62,500 bases of DNA from the NCBI RefSeq assembly GCF_037975245.1, contig NC_092564.1, forward strand, positions 6,125,984 through 6,188,483, written 5' to 3'. Shown one piece after another: positions 41,688-54,419 of this stretch. The notes beneath the pieces are model-generated. The model had not been told where the DNA came from. It saw only the letters and a program-made list of their open reading frames with translations, and searched no databases. Source of the stretch: Apostichopus japonicus (lineage: Eukaryota; Echinodermata; Holothuroidea; Aspidochirotida; Stichopodidae). Every line of letters begins with the position of its first letter. The stretch's first letter is position 1. A program made the translations under genes and the position numbers.

Positions 41688-42405
41688 GAGTTTTTGGTGG
41701 ATTTCGTTTAATTTTCATCCATTTGTACATCCCCGGTTCATTCGTTGCTTGACCGTTCGTGTTGGTCGAGTCTTTACCCCCGGACACGGGTGATAAGCTG
41801 GCATTGCGATCCGTTGTCGATCGATCGTTAGTGACGGTGGTCAACCCATTCACGGTATCGACACCCGTCCGGTGTTGTTGTTGTTGTTCCGCTGTCTGGC
41901 CAGCACTTTCAGCACACGGTGGAGGTGAGTCTAAGTTAGTTAACTGTGGCCGGTAATTACCGTTATATTTTTGTCCTCCGTGACGAAGGGACGATTGAGT
42001 GTCCAGTTGCTTCGGCAGGGCGGAGAATTCAGATTCGACGCTACCATAATGTCCAGTGGTCGCGTTTGAATATGAAAAGGCAGTTCTACTGTAAACATGA
42101 GCCGGGAGATTCCCTTCACTCGTTGTCAGCTGTGGATCGTATATTCGTGGAAACGTCTGATGCCGTCCCTCACCGTGAGCGTGTGCCTGTAAGGGGTTGT
42201 TGGTATACTCCCCTAGCACCCTCGAGTCCAATTGTTCCAGGTTATCGTGGTACCGCTCGTGTCCGTGGTAAAGCATAGTGGTGCCCTGCGCCATTGCACC
42301 GACTCCGGTATACTCTAGTCCACGGTTGGTTGTGAATACTTCTTGGTGTCTGTCGTAATCTGTAGTATAAGGAGCGTTAGCACTAACAGGGCTACCTTTG
42401 TCCAT
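41688..42405 (-). CDS. Hox1: Hox1 (labial-class homeobox protein), coding exon 1
   Basis: N-terminal coding exon of a Hox1 transcription factor, a nuclear DNA-binding regulator of anterior axial patterning in bilaterians (family knowledge). It encodes residues 1-239 plus the first base of codon 240. The start is the first in-frame ATG (42405-42403), in a good context (A at -3, G at +4). The reading frame stays open 180 nt further upstream but without an ATG. The exon is Ser/Thr/Asn/Tyr-rich and low in complexity, has a QQQQ run at residues 174-177, and carries the hexapeptide MYKWMK at residues 226-231 (41713-41730), followed by KRNPPKT. That is the Hox1/labial PBC-binding motif; YKWM is the labial-like form. 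The exon ends in a consensus donor, C|GTAAGT (intron begins at 41687). The MNSFLEY-type N-terminus of vertebrate Hox1 is not seen. Antisense openings over this exon are shadows. Confidence 0.93.
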
Positions 42406-42422
42406 TGTGATAATGCAATGGC

Positions 42423-42460
42423 CTATAGTCACATAAACAAATAAAAAAAAAGAAGAGACC
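42423..42460 (-). promoter_or_regulatory. candidate 3' splice site just upstream of the Hox1 ATG
   Basis: On the minus strand a pyrimidine-rich run (CTCTTC followed by nine T) leads to GACTATAG|GCC, with the AG at 42424-42423. That is 17 nt before the first ATG of Hox1. This is a better-than-random acceptor and would place the 5' end of the gene in one or more upstream exons, with exon 1 starting at 42422. The frame is open across the junction, so the upstream exon could in principle be coding. No matching donor was identified. Confidence 0.4.
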
Positions 42461-43835
42461 AGTATATAAAAAAGTCCTCTATACTCTTTAACCTCTGTTG
42501 TTTGGTACCTTTTTTCATCAGATATATATTTCAAAATACCATTTGAGCGATAAATGACGTACTTATTATAGGGAAGGAAGTGCAACGTACAGTCGATATT
42601 AAGTTAGTCCATTCCCTGTATATTGTGTTTGGTTGACTGGGTTTTTCCTTGTGCGCACACGCGATTATTGACGGTGAACCAATGAAGTGCCCTGTTTTCG
42701 GTTTGGTTGTTGACTCGCCTTTCATATACGTTATCTACCCGGTTCTCCTGACGATATTGATAACGTTCTATTTTGGCTTATAGGACTTGCTAATAGATAA
42801 AGCAGAATAGCTGGATCTTTGGCACGTGCCATTCAAAAATTTGAAATTGATCAAAGTCATTGTCGAAAATGCTATACAAAAAATTGTAAAACAACGCTAA
42901 TTCTGTTTGTAGCTGTATTTTATATCCATCTTTTGAAAAATGAAAGATATTAATCAAAGGTGTACTTACATATAGACGCAAATACACAGGTATGAAAAAA
43001 AGACAATGGTAAACAATAGGAACAGCCAGGGTGACCGTGGAGACTTAGGCATTAGACAAAAGGAGGGTTTTGGAAAATTGTTTTGTTCAGTGAACTATAT
43101 AGATTAAAAGGGATCTCTTTTATCGCCAGAGGGGTTATTATGCGGGTGGACTGAAAGGCGAACAGTTTTTAATAATAGATTTACAAAACGCAATGTGCGC
43201 CGATATATATGAGGATGACAACGTAGAATTTTTAACCTTGATCTTTTCTTTACAACAAAAGGGGAGAGAGGTATTATACTCTGCTATCAGATTTGATACT
43301 GGATTAACCGAAGTCAATAAATGATGGATATAAGTAGTAATTGTGCTGGCAAAATCAGTCCTATGTGAACGATGGATACCACACGCTTGGATTTTAATTG
43401 GCAGGTTTATCCACTAAGTCTTCTATTTTCAGTATTTTGTATTATGTGTACTTAGAGGAAAACCAAAGAGGTAAAATTTAAAAGAAGAAAAGAAGAAAAT
43501 TTGAAACAGTCGCCTTGTTTCATTTCTCTTAATGAATCCAAAAGAGACGTGAATACGAGATTGGAAAACTGAAAACATATGTAGCGGCAAACATAAAAAT
43601 TTATATTTTCACTATATTAATTCAATTATATATAGGGAACTTGACCAATCGGCTAATCGGGTAACCATCTTGGCGTTTTTGCAGATAATATACTAACTAA
43701 CTGGATAAATTGTGATGTGAATTAATAACCGCTTTCACGATACGTATATCACTTGTATTTTGGTTAGGATGTGTGTAAGCGTGTGCTTAATAAACATATA
43801 TATGTTCTGGATTTTACAACTCACTACGATTTCAA
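42423..43835. promoter_or_regulatory. immediate 5' flank of Hox1, promoter not defined
   Basis: Sequence directly upstream of the Hox1 start. Minus-strand TATA-like words occur (for example CTATAATAAG near 42570) but are expected by chance in this base composition. No initiator, CpG-rich promoter or retinoic-acid-type direct repeat was recognised. If the splice acceptor at 42423 is used, the true promoter lies farther away. Confidence 0.25.
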
Positions 43836-44022
43836 TTATATATATATATATAAATAAATATATATATATATATTTATATATATAAATATATATATATATA
43901 TAATATTTATATATATATATATATAAATATATAGGCCTATATATATATATATATATATAAATATATAGGCATATATAGGCATATATATAGGTATAATGTA
44001 TAGGCATATAGGCGTATAAATG
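43836..44022. repeat. TA-rich array with ATATAGGC units
   Basis: (TA)n broken by TAAATA and by several ATATAGGCATAT units at the distal end. Confidence 0.93.
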
Positions 44023-44646
44023 TTATATATGTTAGCATTTCTAATATATTAGGTAATTTATTATCTATTGCATCACATTTTATATACACATACAATGATA
44101 AATGAGGGTCGGGTTAGTATAACTCTAACAGGTGTTTACATTTACTGATGTGTCTTAGAAGAAAATTCGAACAGAAGCAACATGCTTTCTGAAATACTGT
44201 AATAATGAAGTAGTAAATTTTATCGTTGATGTAACCCAATAAAGTTAATGATAGGTGCGATTAGCTAACATTCGTGGTCTATAAAATGGGAGCTTAGGAC
44301 GGGCGTGTGGTTGCGAGGAGGGGGGGGGGGTGGAAATGAGGCAGGGTATGTCTTGTTATTGGGGCATTTCCACTGTTCGCAATTTTTAATTGACATTTAG
44401 ATTGTTCTTTAAGTTTAAGGGCACATTTGCAATTGCAAACTAATTTGATGTTTTTTTCATATACCTGTAAATACAGATATTGGTAATGTTATTAAACAGA
44501 TAACATAGGTTTCATTGTATAAGAGGGTACCAGAAGGTATCAATCACAAACACCAACTCCCTATTTAAAGTGGAAATAATTTGCCGAGATATGTTAACCT
44601 TTAACTGTTGCAATAAAACAATAGACCAATGTGAGAAGAGTGGGGA

Positions 44647-44810
<164 letters not shown>

Positions 44811-47091
44811 AATTAAAGGAACTAAATTAAGAATATCTGCTGTCAATCTAAACTGTCCATCAAATTGTTTGTGTTAACTATTTTATTTACTTCCAAATCT
44901 CGACAAGTCACTCATAGATACTCAACCTTTTTAATTACTCGTATAATAACCACCTTAAAAATGGACAGTTTTTTTTTATTACTTCGGGGAACGTGGCCTA
45001 TCATATATTTACATCCCTGTCAATTCATTAACCAATCTCCACAAACTGTCAATTGTTTCCTATATAATTTTAAAGTTGATCAAAGATGATAACTGTTTGT
45101 TTTGTTTTTTTCTCAGTCTTTAATTTCTTTAAAGGGTTAAAAACTAACTGATTGTGTCCGAAGTCCAGACTCACCACAACGACGAAAATATTTTAAAAAG
45201 GTCTTGTTTAATCTTCATCAAGGTGTGAGACTGTAATAATATACTGTATCTATATATCTATGATATGAGATCTTAAACTGACGATCTACAAACATATACG
45301 TGTATTTGAACGCTGACACAACACGTCGGTGTATGTCTAAACTATGAAAGGTAAAATCAACGCAACCATCATCATTGGCCTATTGTAATACAGATCCATC
45401 TTAAAAACTCAACCAAACAGCTGAAAAAAGTCTTAATTTGGTGTATGTCATGGTTTCAGTGACAAGAACAAAGACCCGAAGAAGCCTAAATATGTAAGAT
45501 ATCCAATCGAGCCTGAGTGCTAGAATTTTAATGTTTTTTCTTCTGTTGTTGTTATTTATCGTATTCATTGTTTATTTTCCTTATATGTTAAAGCTTTTCC
45601 ACTACCGACTCCCCCTTTATTATTATAAAATATCTCACTAAATGTAGTGACAATATACATGTGACATTAGGCAATAACAATATCACGGCCGACAACCGCC
45701 CACCCCACCCCTTCCCCGACACGACTTTTGAACCTTCATAGCTCCAAATCAGAGCAAAATCTTCGCTTTTTTTGGGTGAATTGCTCATCGTAAGAATCTT
45801 AATCATTTATATCAAGATGACGGACGTGTTTGCTTATATTTTTCTTTCTAAAGTTGTAGCGTCTTTGATGACGTACAATTCGTCATAGCTATTTTTACCA
45901 AAGCTACGAACAACAGTGGAATGTTAGTAGAAAAGCAATCGTTGAGAAAATTAAACAGTAATGGTCACTTGGAATTATGAGATACATTTAATGTAATTTT
46001 CTCATGTACTGGATTTCTGCTCATTTTATTTACTGAACAATGCCCCAAATGGGGAAAAGTCAAAGACCTCATTCAAACTGCCAGCTACTTTTGCTACCAG
46101 TTTACTTTCGGACAATATACTTACTTATGTCAACAGTGCATGGTGGTCTCACTCGTTAGTATTTAAATTGTATCCATTGATTCAGTTTTATTCTTCATTC
46201 GATTCACAATTTTTGCCAGTGGTGTTTCTATCAATATGTAAATACTCAATACTACATCTGCATGGGAATGTCACATTATATCAAGATCAAGTTTTGTATA
46301 TATAAACTTTATTTGACAAAGGTGATCCAAGACAATTTTTTTTCTTTTCAAGAAAACATTTTATCTCGCTTTTGTCTCAATTTCCAAACGATTACATTGT
46401 AAGTTAATGGATTAGAATGCTGTTTCGATATATGATATAAATAGTATTCTGTCTAACTTCATAAACTCCATAAAGAGGGCGCCCTGTAAATTTTGTTCTT
46501 TTGCGGTTACAGATATTTTCAATCTACAAGTCGAAGGTGTTGCTTTTACTATAGCGAAAGACGAAATCTGTTTCTCATGAAACTTGGCGAGTGTCACTTA
46601 CAAAGAAGAGGAAATAATATGTTGATGATAGCAATTTAAAAACAAACGATCCCTCGTTTTTAAACTACTACAATAGTTGCTGTTATCCGAGTTTCTGCTT
46701 TTATATTTTTAGCTAAACTTATACTACTGTAGCTTTTTTGAAATATTTAAATTTTTATTACATAATCTTATCCCTGTCCAGGCTGTTATCTGCTGAAGAA
46801 AAACATGTCGGTCATTAGGTCACTCGTGCGACCTATTATACCTTTCCAAATGGTATGTTTACTTTTAGCACCTGGTTTGTTACAGAGACATGCTTATTGT
46901 TTGAATTATATTAAGAATTCAAACTATAAATATATCAAGATTGGTATTAGGCGAAATATGAATCGACAGTGCACTAAGATGTAAAAAATAAATATGATAT
47001 TTTTTTATTTTTAATAATTTTGTACTTTATATTTCTTGATTTGAACGAGCTAACTGGCAACACTACCTGTCTTTGCCGGTGCCAGTGACTG
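44811..47091. other. 5' flank, nothing recognised
   Basis: AT-rich DNA without a supported gene, RNA or mobile element. Confidence 0.4.
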
Positions 47092-47122
47092 TGGGTGTGG
47101 GGGGGGGGGGTGGGGGGAGGGG
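47092..47122 (+). other. G-quadruplex-capable tract
   Basis: GGGTGTGG followed by a long G run, TGGGGGGAGGGG, giving at least four G runs within 31 nt. Confidence 0.6.
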
Positions 47123-47253
47123 AGCGTGGCCGCACCACTGTTCCTATGTATTCGTCAATAGTAGTGACTTTTCATCAATGTACTGTTGCGTATAGAGAAG
47201 GAACGACTAAAAACTATTCAACAGTTTCACATGCTATAGTTTTCCTTTTTTTC

Positions 47254-47483
47254 GGAGTGTTAGCTCAGTGGTTAACGCCGGTGCCTTTCAATCATAAGGT
47301 CCCGGTTCGAATCACTCCCAGAGTAATGTATGTCGTCCAGTTACAGAGTGGTTCACAATAGACAATTCATAATCATGGACGTTAAATATGAATCTAAGAG
47401 ACTGACTTCAGTCAGCTTGCGGCTTTGATAAGCCAATGAGGCTTCTTCGCGAGTTCCCGCTTGCAGGAGGATCTAAAAAATAT
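47254..47483 (+). mobile_element. tRNA-derived SINE, second family
   Basis: Head at 47254-47320 has box A (TTAGCTCAGTGGTTAACGC) and box B (GGTTCGAAT). The first six bases GGAGTG can pair with CACTCC at 47313-47318, and a CCTT/AAGG anticodon-like stem is visible. The T-stem does not pair properly, so this is not a working tRNA. A body follows (CAGTCAGCTTGCGGCTTTG, AAGCCAATGAGGCTTCTTCG, CGCTTGCAGGAGG) and a short A-rich end. The body looks like a conserved SINE central domain. It shares the word TAAGCC and a nearby GCGGG/CGCGAG context with the other SINE but is otherwise different. Confidence 0.65.
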
Positions 47484-48365
47484 ACATTCCACTGTACGGT
47501 AATATTAAAAAAAAAAACTTTTCATAATATAACGTTGTATCCATGTAATACTATATGCAACAATATTATTGTTGGTGCAACGATTCAAAAATTCCTAAAC
47601 GATAGGAAACTTGTCAATCAATATGAACGCACAATACCATTCACCTCGCCTTTTGTGTAACGTCAAAAGTCAACATTAAAAGAAATTAATAATAAACAAA
47701 CGAATAAAGCCGCATTCTTGTCACAATAGCTTAATACATTGTGCAAATTTGTAAATATTAACACTGGTGCTATATATTTCTTTTAATATGTGCTGCATGG
47801 TGTGTAATAAATACGGGAAAGCAAATACATTTATATGGATATGAATGAATGAGAATGAAAGTAACTCTCTGGTATAGTTTAACACTTGTTCGATAAACTG
47901 GTTCTATATTTCTATGGTTAGCATGTGATAAAGTATAGACTCAATTGACATTTTGAACTATTATCCATTATTTATCTAATCTTATTTAGACTGTTCGATC
48001 AAAAAATATTGGAAACTTTAAATTGGCAATTTTAAGAGTCAGATTGTAGTTTCATATTTATATAAGAATATGACAACAAGATCCACATCCAGGGTCGCTT
48101 GACAAATGAAAGAAAATTTCTCCTCAATGTTGTATATTTTTTCGAATTATTGTTTACCTGTGGAATTTCAGAACATATCCGAAAATGCTATTTTCCCATT
48201 GGTTACGTGCATTACTTTGACATTTGCTTGTGGCTTTGTGTTATATTAGGAGTACTAAGTGGTATTAAATAGACAGGCGAATTAAATTTCCAAGTGCTTT
48301 ATATTTAGATGAATATAATACTACTAGTGTTGCAATGTATATATACATATACACACACACACATA

Positions 48366-48366
<1 letters not shown>

Positions 48367-48410
<44 letters not shown>

Positions 48411-48535
48411 ACATATATATATATATATATATAACCAATATATATATATATAACCAATATATATATATATATAACCAATATATATATATATATAACCAAT
48501 ATATATATATATATAACCAATATATATATATACAC
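48367..48535. repeat. (TA)n array followed by five ATAACCA-(TA)n units
   Basis: A (TA)n run, then five tandem units of about 20 bp, each ATAACCAATATATATATATA. Open frames in four frames here are artefacts. Confidence 0.95.
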
Positions 48536-48969
48536 ATATTTTAGCAAGTTTGCACGGAGACGAAGTTTGCTGAACTTCGCGAAAATTTATAATTTGTAAC
48601 ATAATAACTATAATTATAATTTCATAAAAATGGAAATTGTACTTGTACAATTGGTACTCATGCTGTTGTACTCGTAATGTAAATATGCTAATATCTACTT
48701 TTAATGTTCGCTTCTGCATGGCATTTGCATGTGACAGTATTCCATTTGTTGTTAATATCTACAAACTATAACAGTAAAGTCATAGGCATAGAAAACAATT
48801 GACTAAACCCAGTTAATACTTGTTGATTGAATGTTACAAACCCCCCCCCTCCCCACCCCGCCAATGTAACGAACCTATACACGTCATAACCAGAGCGAAT
48901 TTCAAACGACGTTTTAAAACGAGGGGGATTAATTAAATTCTCTTTGTTTTTATTTCCTTTTTATTCAGG

Positions 48970-49087
48970 TGAAGTGGACGCGGCAGCGGGCTATCGCCGA
49001 TATCTATGTCTATCCGTGCGATTTTATAATTGCTTTACCCTTTATTCTATTAACCAAAGTGAACAATCATTTGTTGAAGGGCACTGC
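48970..49087 (+). other. weak candidate exon
   Basis: A pyrimidine-rich tract ending TTTTATTCAG is followed by a locally GC-rich segment (GTGAAGTGGACGCGGCAGCG) open in one frame until a GTGAGT donor-like site at about 49087. If real it would encode about 39 residues with a hydrophobic middle. There is no similarity I recognise, so chance splice signals are quite possible. Confidence 0.12.
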
Positions 49088-49499
49088 TGTGAGTGTATAA
49101 ACCACTCCAAAAAAAAGAAAAAAAAAAGGGTAAAAGACTAACACATGTAGAATCTTCTGCCTCTCAAAATTAAGCCAAGACTCCCTCGGTCAAGTTGAAA
49201 GTGTTAAGAAATCGGATCACTATTATTAAGGATTTAGGCTTCGGTACCTTTCTACCTTACTTTTTCAACACTAGTTCGGCCGCGATACAGCCAAGAGTCC
49301 GTTCAATCATTTTTAAAGCATGGGACCAAAAAACCAAAAAAAAAAAAAACGTCATTCTGAAAATGTGGCATTGACGTATCGGTTCGGCGCTAAGTTAAGC
49401 AGGTTTGCCTCACATTAAGTTTTGTCGATAATTGAAAGCTTCTCAGAGTAAAGAAAGATGATGAATTCCTCCCTAAAGAGTGCCAGTCTCTGAGAATAA

Positions 49500-49555
49500 A
49501 AGGGGGGAAAACTAGAAAGAAAGAGAGAAAAAGAGAAAGGTGGAGAGAGAAAAAA
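49500..49555 (+). repeat. polypurine tract
   Basis: GA-rich stretch with few pyrimidines. Confidence 0.8.
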
Positions 49556-50288
49556 ATACGGAGCTTCTGATTCCGTTACGTCGGTGCGCTCTCAGGAGGC
49601 TCGTCTCATTAACGAGCTAGGGAAGTTAACACGCACTGTTGCGTACAGGTCTAGTTCTAACCTCAGGGTGGAGAGAGTGGACGCACTGGTTTGCCCAACA
49701 ATTACTAAGGTAACAATTGGGTATGGTAACATGCTATCTATATGTTAATTTAGCTAGGAAAGAAGTTATAGACAACGGGCGTATTATAAGATATATATCT
49801 AAGATGGGGGAATGAGCAAGAAACTGAGAGAAAAGAATTTGTTAATTTTGTTTGGGTCTTTTCTCGAGATCTCCACAGGGTAAATAAACAGACGGGAACG
49901 GTGTATAGGCTGATTGCGATGTCCCGATTGGATGAGTTAAGAAATACTGAAAGCACATCATTGGCTTTTTGGTTTCGAGAGGGAGGGGAAGGGGCTGTGG
50001 GGCGGGGGGGGGCGTAGAAAGAGAAGAAGTAAATAATGTTATTTCCTATTTCTATGATGTAAATTGGGGTGTCTCGATGTCCGACTAGTTGGAATTTGGA
50101 TTGCCAGAACTATAGCTTTCAAAGAAGAAAATAAAATTGGCCAAGGAGGTCAACCTAAGACATCTTGAATTTGTTTGATTCAACAACAAAAATCATAGCT
50201 AGTAGATAATTGATGATTATTAAGTATTTCAAATGCTACGTTATCCGGTCAATTTACTATAAAGTATATGTAACAACCAGGGATGTAT
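49556..50288. other. GC-elevated unique patch then AT-rich DNA, function unknown
   Basis: The patch 49558-49690 is clearly richer in G+C than its surroundings (for example GTTACGTCGGTGCGCTCTCA) and is not visibly repetitive. It could be a regulatory element or a noncoding exon. Nothing in the sequence decides it. The rest holds nothing recognisable apart from a G run at 49998-50014. Confidence 0.25.
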
Positions 50289-50371
50289 AGTCGAGTCGGA
50301 CGGACCCGAGTCTAAGCCAAGTCCGAGTCCAGGCAGACCTAGTCCGAGTCCAAGTCTGGGAGTCCAAGCCC
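50289..50371. repeat. degenerate GAGTCC/AGTCCG hexamer repeat
   Basis: Many overlapping copies of CGAGTC, AGTCCG and AGTCCAAG within about 80 bp, preceded by CAGGGATGTATAGTCGAGTC. It looks like the subterminal part of a DNA transposon or a hexamer satellite. Confidence 0.5.
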
Positions 50372-52189
50372 AGAGGCTATGAAGTATACACCCTATGTAG
50401 CTATCACAAACCTGTAGAGCTTCAATGTCCAGGCCCTCAATTTTGAAACTAGTCGGAAAAAAGTCTGCCTGGTATCGTCACCCTTCGTGTCAACCTGTGA
50501 CGTCACTGGCTGTAGATGCCATATGATTTCAACAATTGCTGCAGATTTAGTGTGCGTATCAGATACGTATATGACTATACCAGATGTGTTGCTTGGAGAC
50601 AATTCCGGCAGTTGGATCTGCATTTGGTGGTTACTTGCATTCAACCCTATAAAGACGTTGACAGAAATGCTGAAAACAAATGTTCATATTAAAATATTGT
50701 TAATTGGACTATTTCATTATTGTTTCAACTAGCGAGGTCACTTAACACTGCATGGCAAATGGACATATATACAGTTGAATCAGTACTGGCAGAAGCTTTA
50801 GAAAAGTGGAATTAGATAAGTAATTATAGGCAGCGCAATCATTTTGCTCTATAGCAATTAGTTGTGAACGTTCGATGTAAAACAATGCTTATAATATTGG
50901 AATTACGTTTAAGAATTGCTTTTATAAAATTTCTTGGAAAAAAATGCAGGCAGTGTAATCTGATACATGTATATAAGAACATGTACGGTTGTGCCGCTAT
51001 CAATGATGTTCACTTTGACGCAAAGTTATATAAACCAGAATAATTTTGAATTCTGGACGACCACTTGCTATCGTCGGTAATTAGACACTGGTGTACAGTC
51101 AGTACATACAGCTGCGGTCAATACCCACAGCACAGTGTACATAGCAACGATGGACATCTCAGGTCCAGCTAAAGATAACAAGGTATCACGTTTTCATTAC
51201 TGTCTGCATTTTGTAGCGACGCGAAAAAACTAACTTTTTTTCAGATGGCGGCACGCGGTTTGGGGCGAGTCTTCAATGCCTTTAATGTTCTTTCCCCGTC
51301 TTTCATACACAGGGATGATGACTTGATCAAGTATTAATATGACGTCATTAAGCCACATAGGATTAACTTTTACTTGGAATTTGTTTTGCTTTACATATTA
51401 TATCTTTTACAATGTTTATTTTCTTTAACGGTGATGGGGTCTTGCAAATACTGAACCTAACATAGTGTAGCTCTTAACAAAACCAACTAATGATGAATTG
51501 GTTTCATTGGCAACACTGTTAACATTCTATACCTTGAAAATATTAAAATTAAAATAAAAAGATAAATAGAATGTGAAAATGTTTCAGATCCTAAAGTGGC
51601 AATATGACATCACAGATTTTCAAAATGACTGCAGCTGCCAGACACTACTTGCAAACTACGATATTTCCCTGAAAGAACAAGAGTTCCCGTAGCTGTGAGG
51701 GGGAGTTGTACTTTAAAAAGATTTCTGTCATATAATGTAAAGAAGATGATGGTTTCGTGTGTGCTCCCTCAACAAGATGATTTCGCTTCGGATTCGAGTA
51801 TCTCTTTATTAATTTGAGTAATTAAGAAACACAAACAAGACGTGTTAGGTCGACTTTCGTAAATATTGAGCCGGATTTGATCTCACTTTAATTACTTAGT
51901 AGCCATAACATCACATAATGATTAACATTCATTGAGTGATATTTCTAGAAATCACTTTAAATTAATTTGAATCTTTTTTCCCTCAACATTTGGCATTTGC
52001 CGTGAAACATATTCCATATGTCATATATGTTATATGTGTCCGTATGTAATCATTATTGATAAATATCGTTGTAATTGGAATATGTGGGTATCTGTCAAAC
52101 ATAAATACTCGATTTAACAACTTTAGGCTAAATGATCTTTTATTTTAAAGATCAGGCAAACTTTTTAAAACGCATTAAATTGAAGATAT

Positions 52190-52436
52190 GCGAGCATGTG
52201 ACCTACATTCACGCTGGCATGTAAAGTACATACACGGAGGCATGTGAACATACATGCGGGCATGTGAACTACATACACGCTGGCATGTGAACAACATACA
52301 CGCTGGCATGTGAACTACATACACGCTGGCATGTGAAACTACATACATGCTGGCATGTGAAACTACATACACGCTGGCATGTAAACCACATATACACGCT
52401 GGCATGTGACACTACATACGCGCGGGCATGTGTGTG
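52190..52436. repeat. minisatellite, about 23-bp unit, 11 copies
   Basis: Tandem copies of CATACACGCTGGCATGTGAA plus CTA with small indels. The GGCATGT core is present in ten copies and AGCATGT in the first. The Cys/Val/His-rich open frames on both strands are repeat translations. Confidence 0.93.
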
Positions 52437-53322
52437 CATTGTGAGGTTAGTGGTCGACAATATTCTTGAATTCAGATTATCTGTAAGTTGCCTAATAATT
52501 GAACTATATATAATAACAATATATAATAATAAACTATATGTTCAAATTCATTTATACATATATATCTATATTTTTGTGGTTACAATTTATGTCCTCGATG
52601 TCCAACCATATATAATACGAGACGCACCAAATGTGCTTTTTCCATGAGACAACTGTAAGGATGCAAAATGTATGATCTTATAGGATATACTGTTACAAAT
52701 AGAATGCAAATCCCAAATTATATCTTTTTTTTGGGGGGGGGGGGGAATACTGTCTATTAAAGCATATACGAACAGATTAAATACATAGAAATACATAGGG
52801 GATAAAAAACACTGGTATGACATATGTTGCCGAAAGAAGTGATATATCAGTTTCAAAGTATTTACTCGCACATAATTCAAACGTAAGTAAACTGTTTTTT
52901 TCTATGTTACCATGGTAACAACCAAATGCAATGACCAACCTTGCATTTAGTTGTTGAACAGACATTTACCATTAAGAACATGCTGCAATTCTACGTCATT
53001 TGTTGTGATAAATGGAACGAGCAAAAAAGCCAAACAGTTCTGTCAAATACAAGCACATTGACAAATTGATCTTTTCCCCCCTAGTTTAGAATTCGGTTAC
53101 AATTTGCCACGAAATCTCGAGACTATCACATTACATTTTTAGATAGTTAACAGAGTATTGATTCTCTTATCAAAGAACGTGGATCGTCCTCCATCATTCT
53201 CCTTCACAAAGTTGTTTAATTGCATATGTAAGTCTTCGCCGCCATTTTGTGTCAACCGATGTCACATTGTGATGAGGCGGAAATTTGCCGTGCACCATCA
53301 TGAGATGGGACATGATGGAAGA

Positions 53323-53382
53323 GGTTGCGGGGTGGGTGGAGGGGTGGGGTGGGGGAGGATTAGGGAGGATGAGGAAGGAGGC
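53323..53382 (+). other. G-quadruplex-capable tract
   Basis: GGGGTGGGTGGAGGGGTGGG and onward, many G runs within 60 nt. Confidence 0.55.
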
Positions 53383-54419
53383 TGTCCTGTTGAAATATTG
53401 TACACATGGTGAGTAACATTGGTGAGTTAATGCTTTGCTTTACATCGTTAAACAGAGACGTTTCAACCCAGAGTATACTTGGACAAAACGTAACCAATAT
53501 TGCTAGTTGTTTTCTAAATGCAATTTCGTCTTTCTTATATTTCACCCCCAAAAATTGTTTTAAAAACATGTATAAATGTTTCATTTTTAGAATGATTTTC
53601 TTCAAAGGTCAACTGAAACGGGAACATACAGAAAGTTAAACAGACAGAAGGACTTTACTGAAATATTGAATAATAAATCAAATATAATTAGGAAGAGTGC
53701 CCTTATTTTCAGTTTTTTTAAATTTCCTTTTTTTTGTGGTCTTTTCGATAACACAAATCGTTTTTTTATTGTAGAATATCAAATGATTTCAACATGCGTA
53801 ACTGGAATACAGTGACGTTATGTACACACATTACGTAATACCTAAGTAAGATTAAGTATAGCGAATACTATAAACAAAAGTAAAAATTTAGATTCCTCAC
53901 TTTCAATATTCCACTTAAGTTTATGGAATTAATTCTGTCTGACTAAAAAAATGCAAAAACATGTAAAGTTGTAAATATTGTCTAGGTAATCAACTTCCTC
54001 TCTTTAATTATAAGTTTAAGTATGTTTGTGTGTTTGTATCTGTGTGTGAACTTAATGGCACCAGCCTGCGGCATTTCACACATTGTAACATGTTAGTTAT
54101 CTTCTAAAGACAGTTCCCATTGTAAAATACTTTTAGTTTGATACTGACAATTCTTTTTTCACCCCTTGTATAGAGTAAAGTTAATTCTTAAAGCTTCTTT
54201 TCAACCAAAAATTAACGTCTGTTAACGTACCGTAAATCTATTTTTTTCTAACCCCTGCGGCTAATCTCATCAGACTTATCTAAGTTAGACCTATTTTAGA
54301 CGCAAGCTAAGGTGCTTTACCAATTCTCTAGGGAGTGATACATCTCAAAACAACTTTGATCAGTGCTAAAACCATCATCACAGTTGCCCGGCACGCGTTC
54401 CCTTGTATGTTATACTTAC

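Noticed and set aside
41946-42278. 110-codon plus-strand frame opposite Hox1 exon 1
   Set aside because: It is the antisense shadow of a real coding exon, with no independent support.
47254-47320. tRNA gene
   Set aside because: Box A and B are present, but the T-stem does not pair and the sequence runs into a SINE body.
50393-50644. 83-codon minus-strand frame in a slightly GC-richer region
   Set aside because: The composition is coding-like, but the opposite strand is also open, the splice signals are weak and there is no recognisable domain.
52175-52460. Cys/His/Val-rich frames on both strands, resembling a repeat protein
   Set aside because: They are produced by the 23-bp minisatellite.
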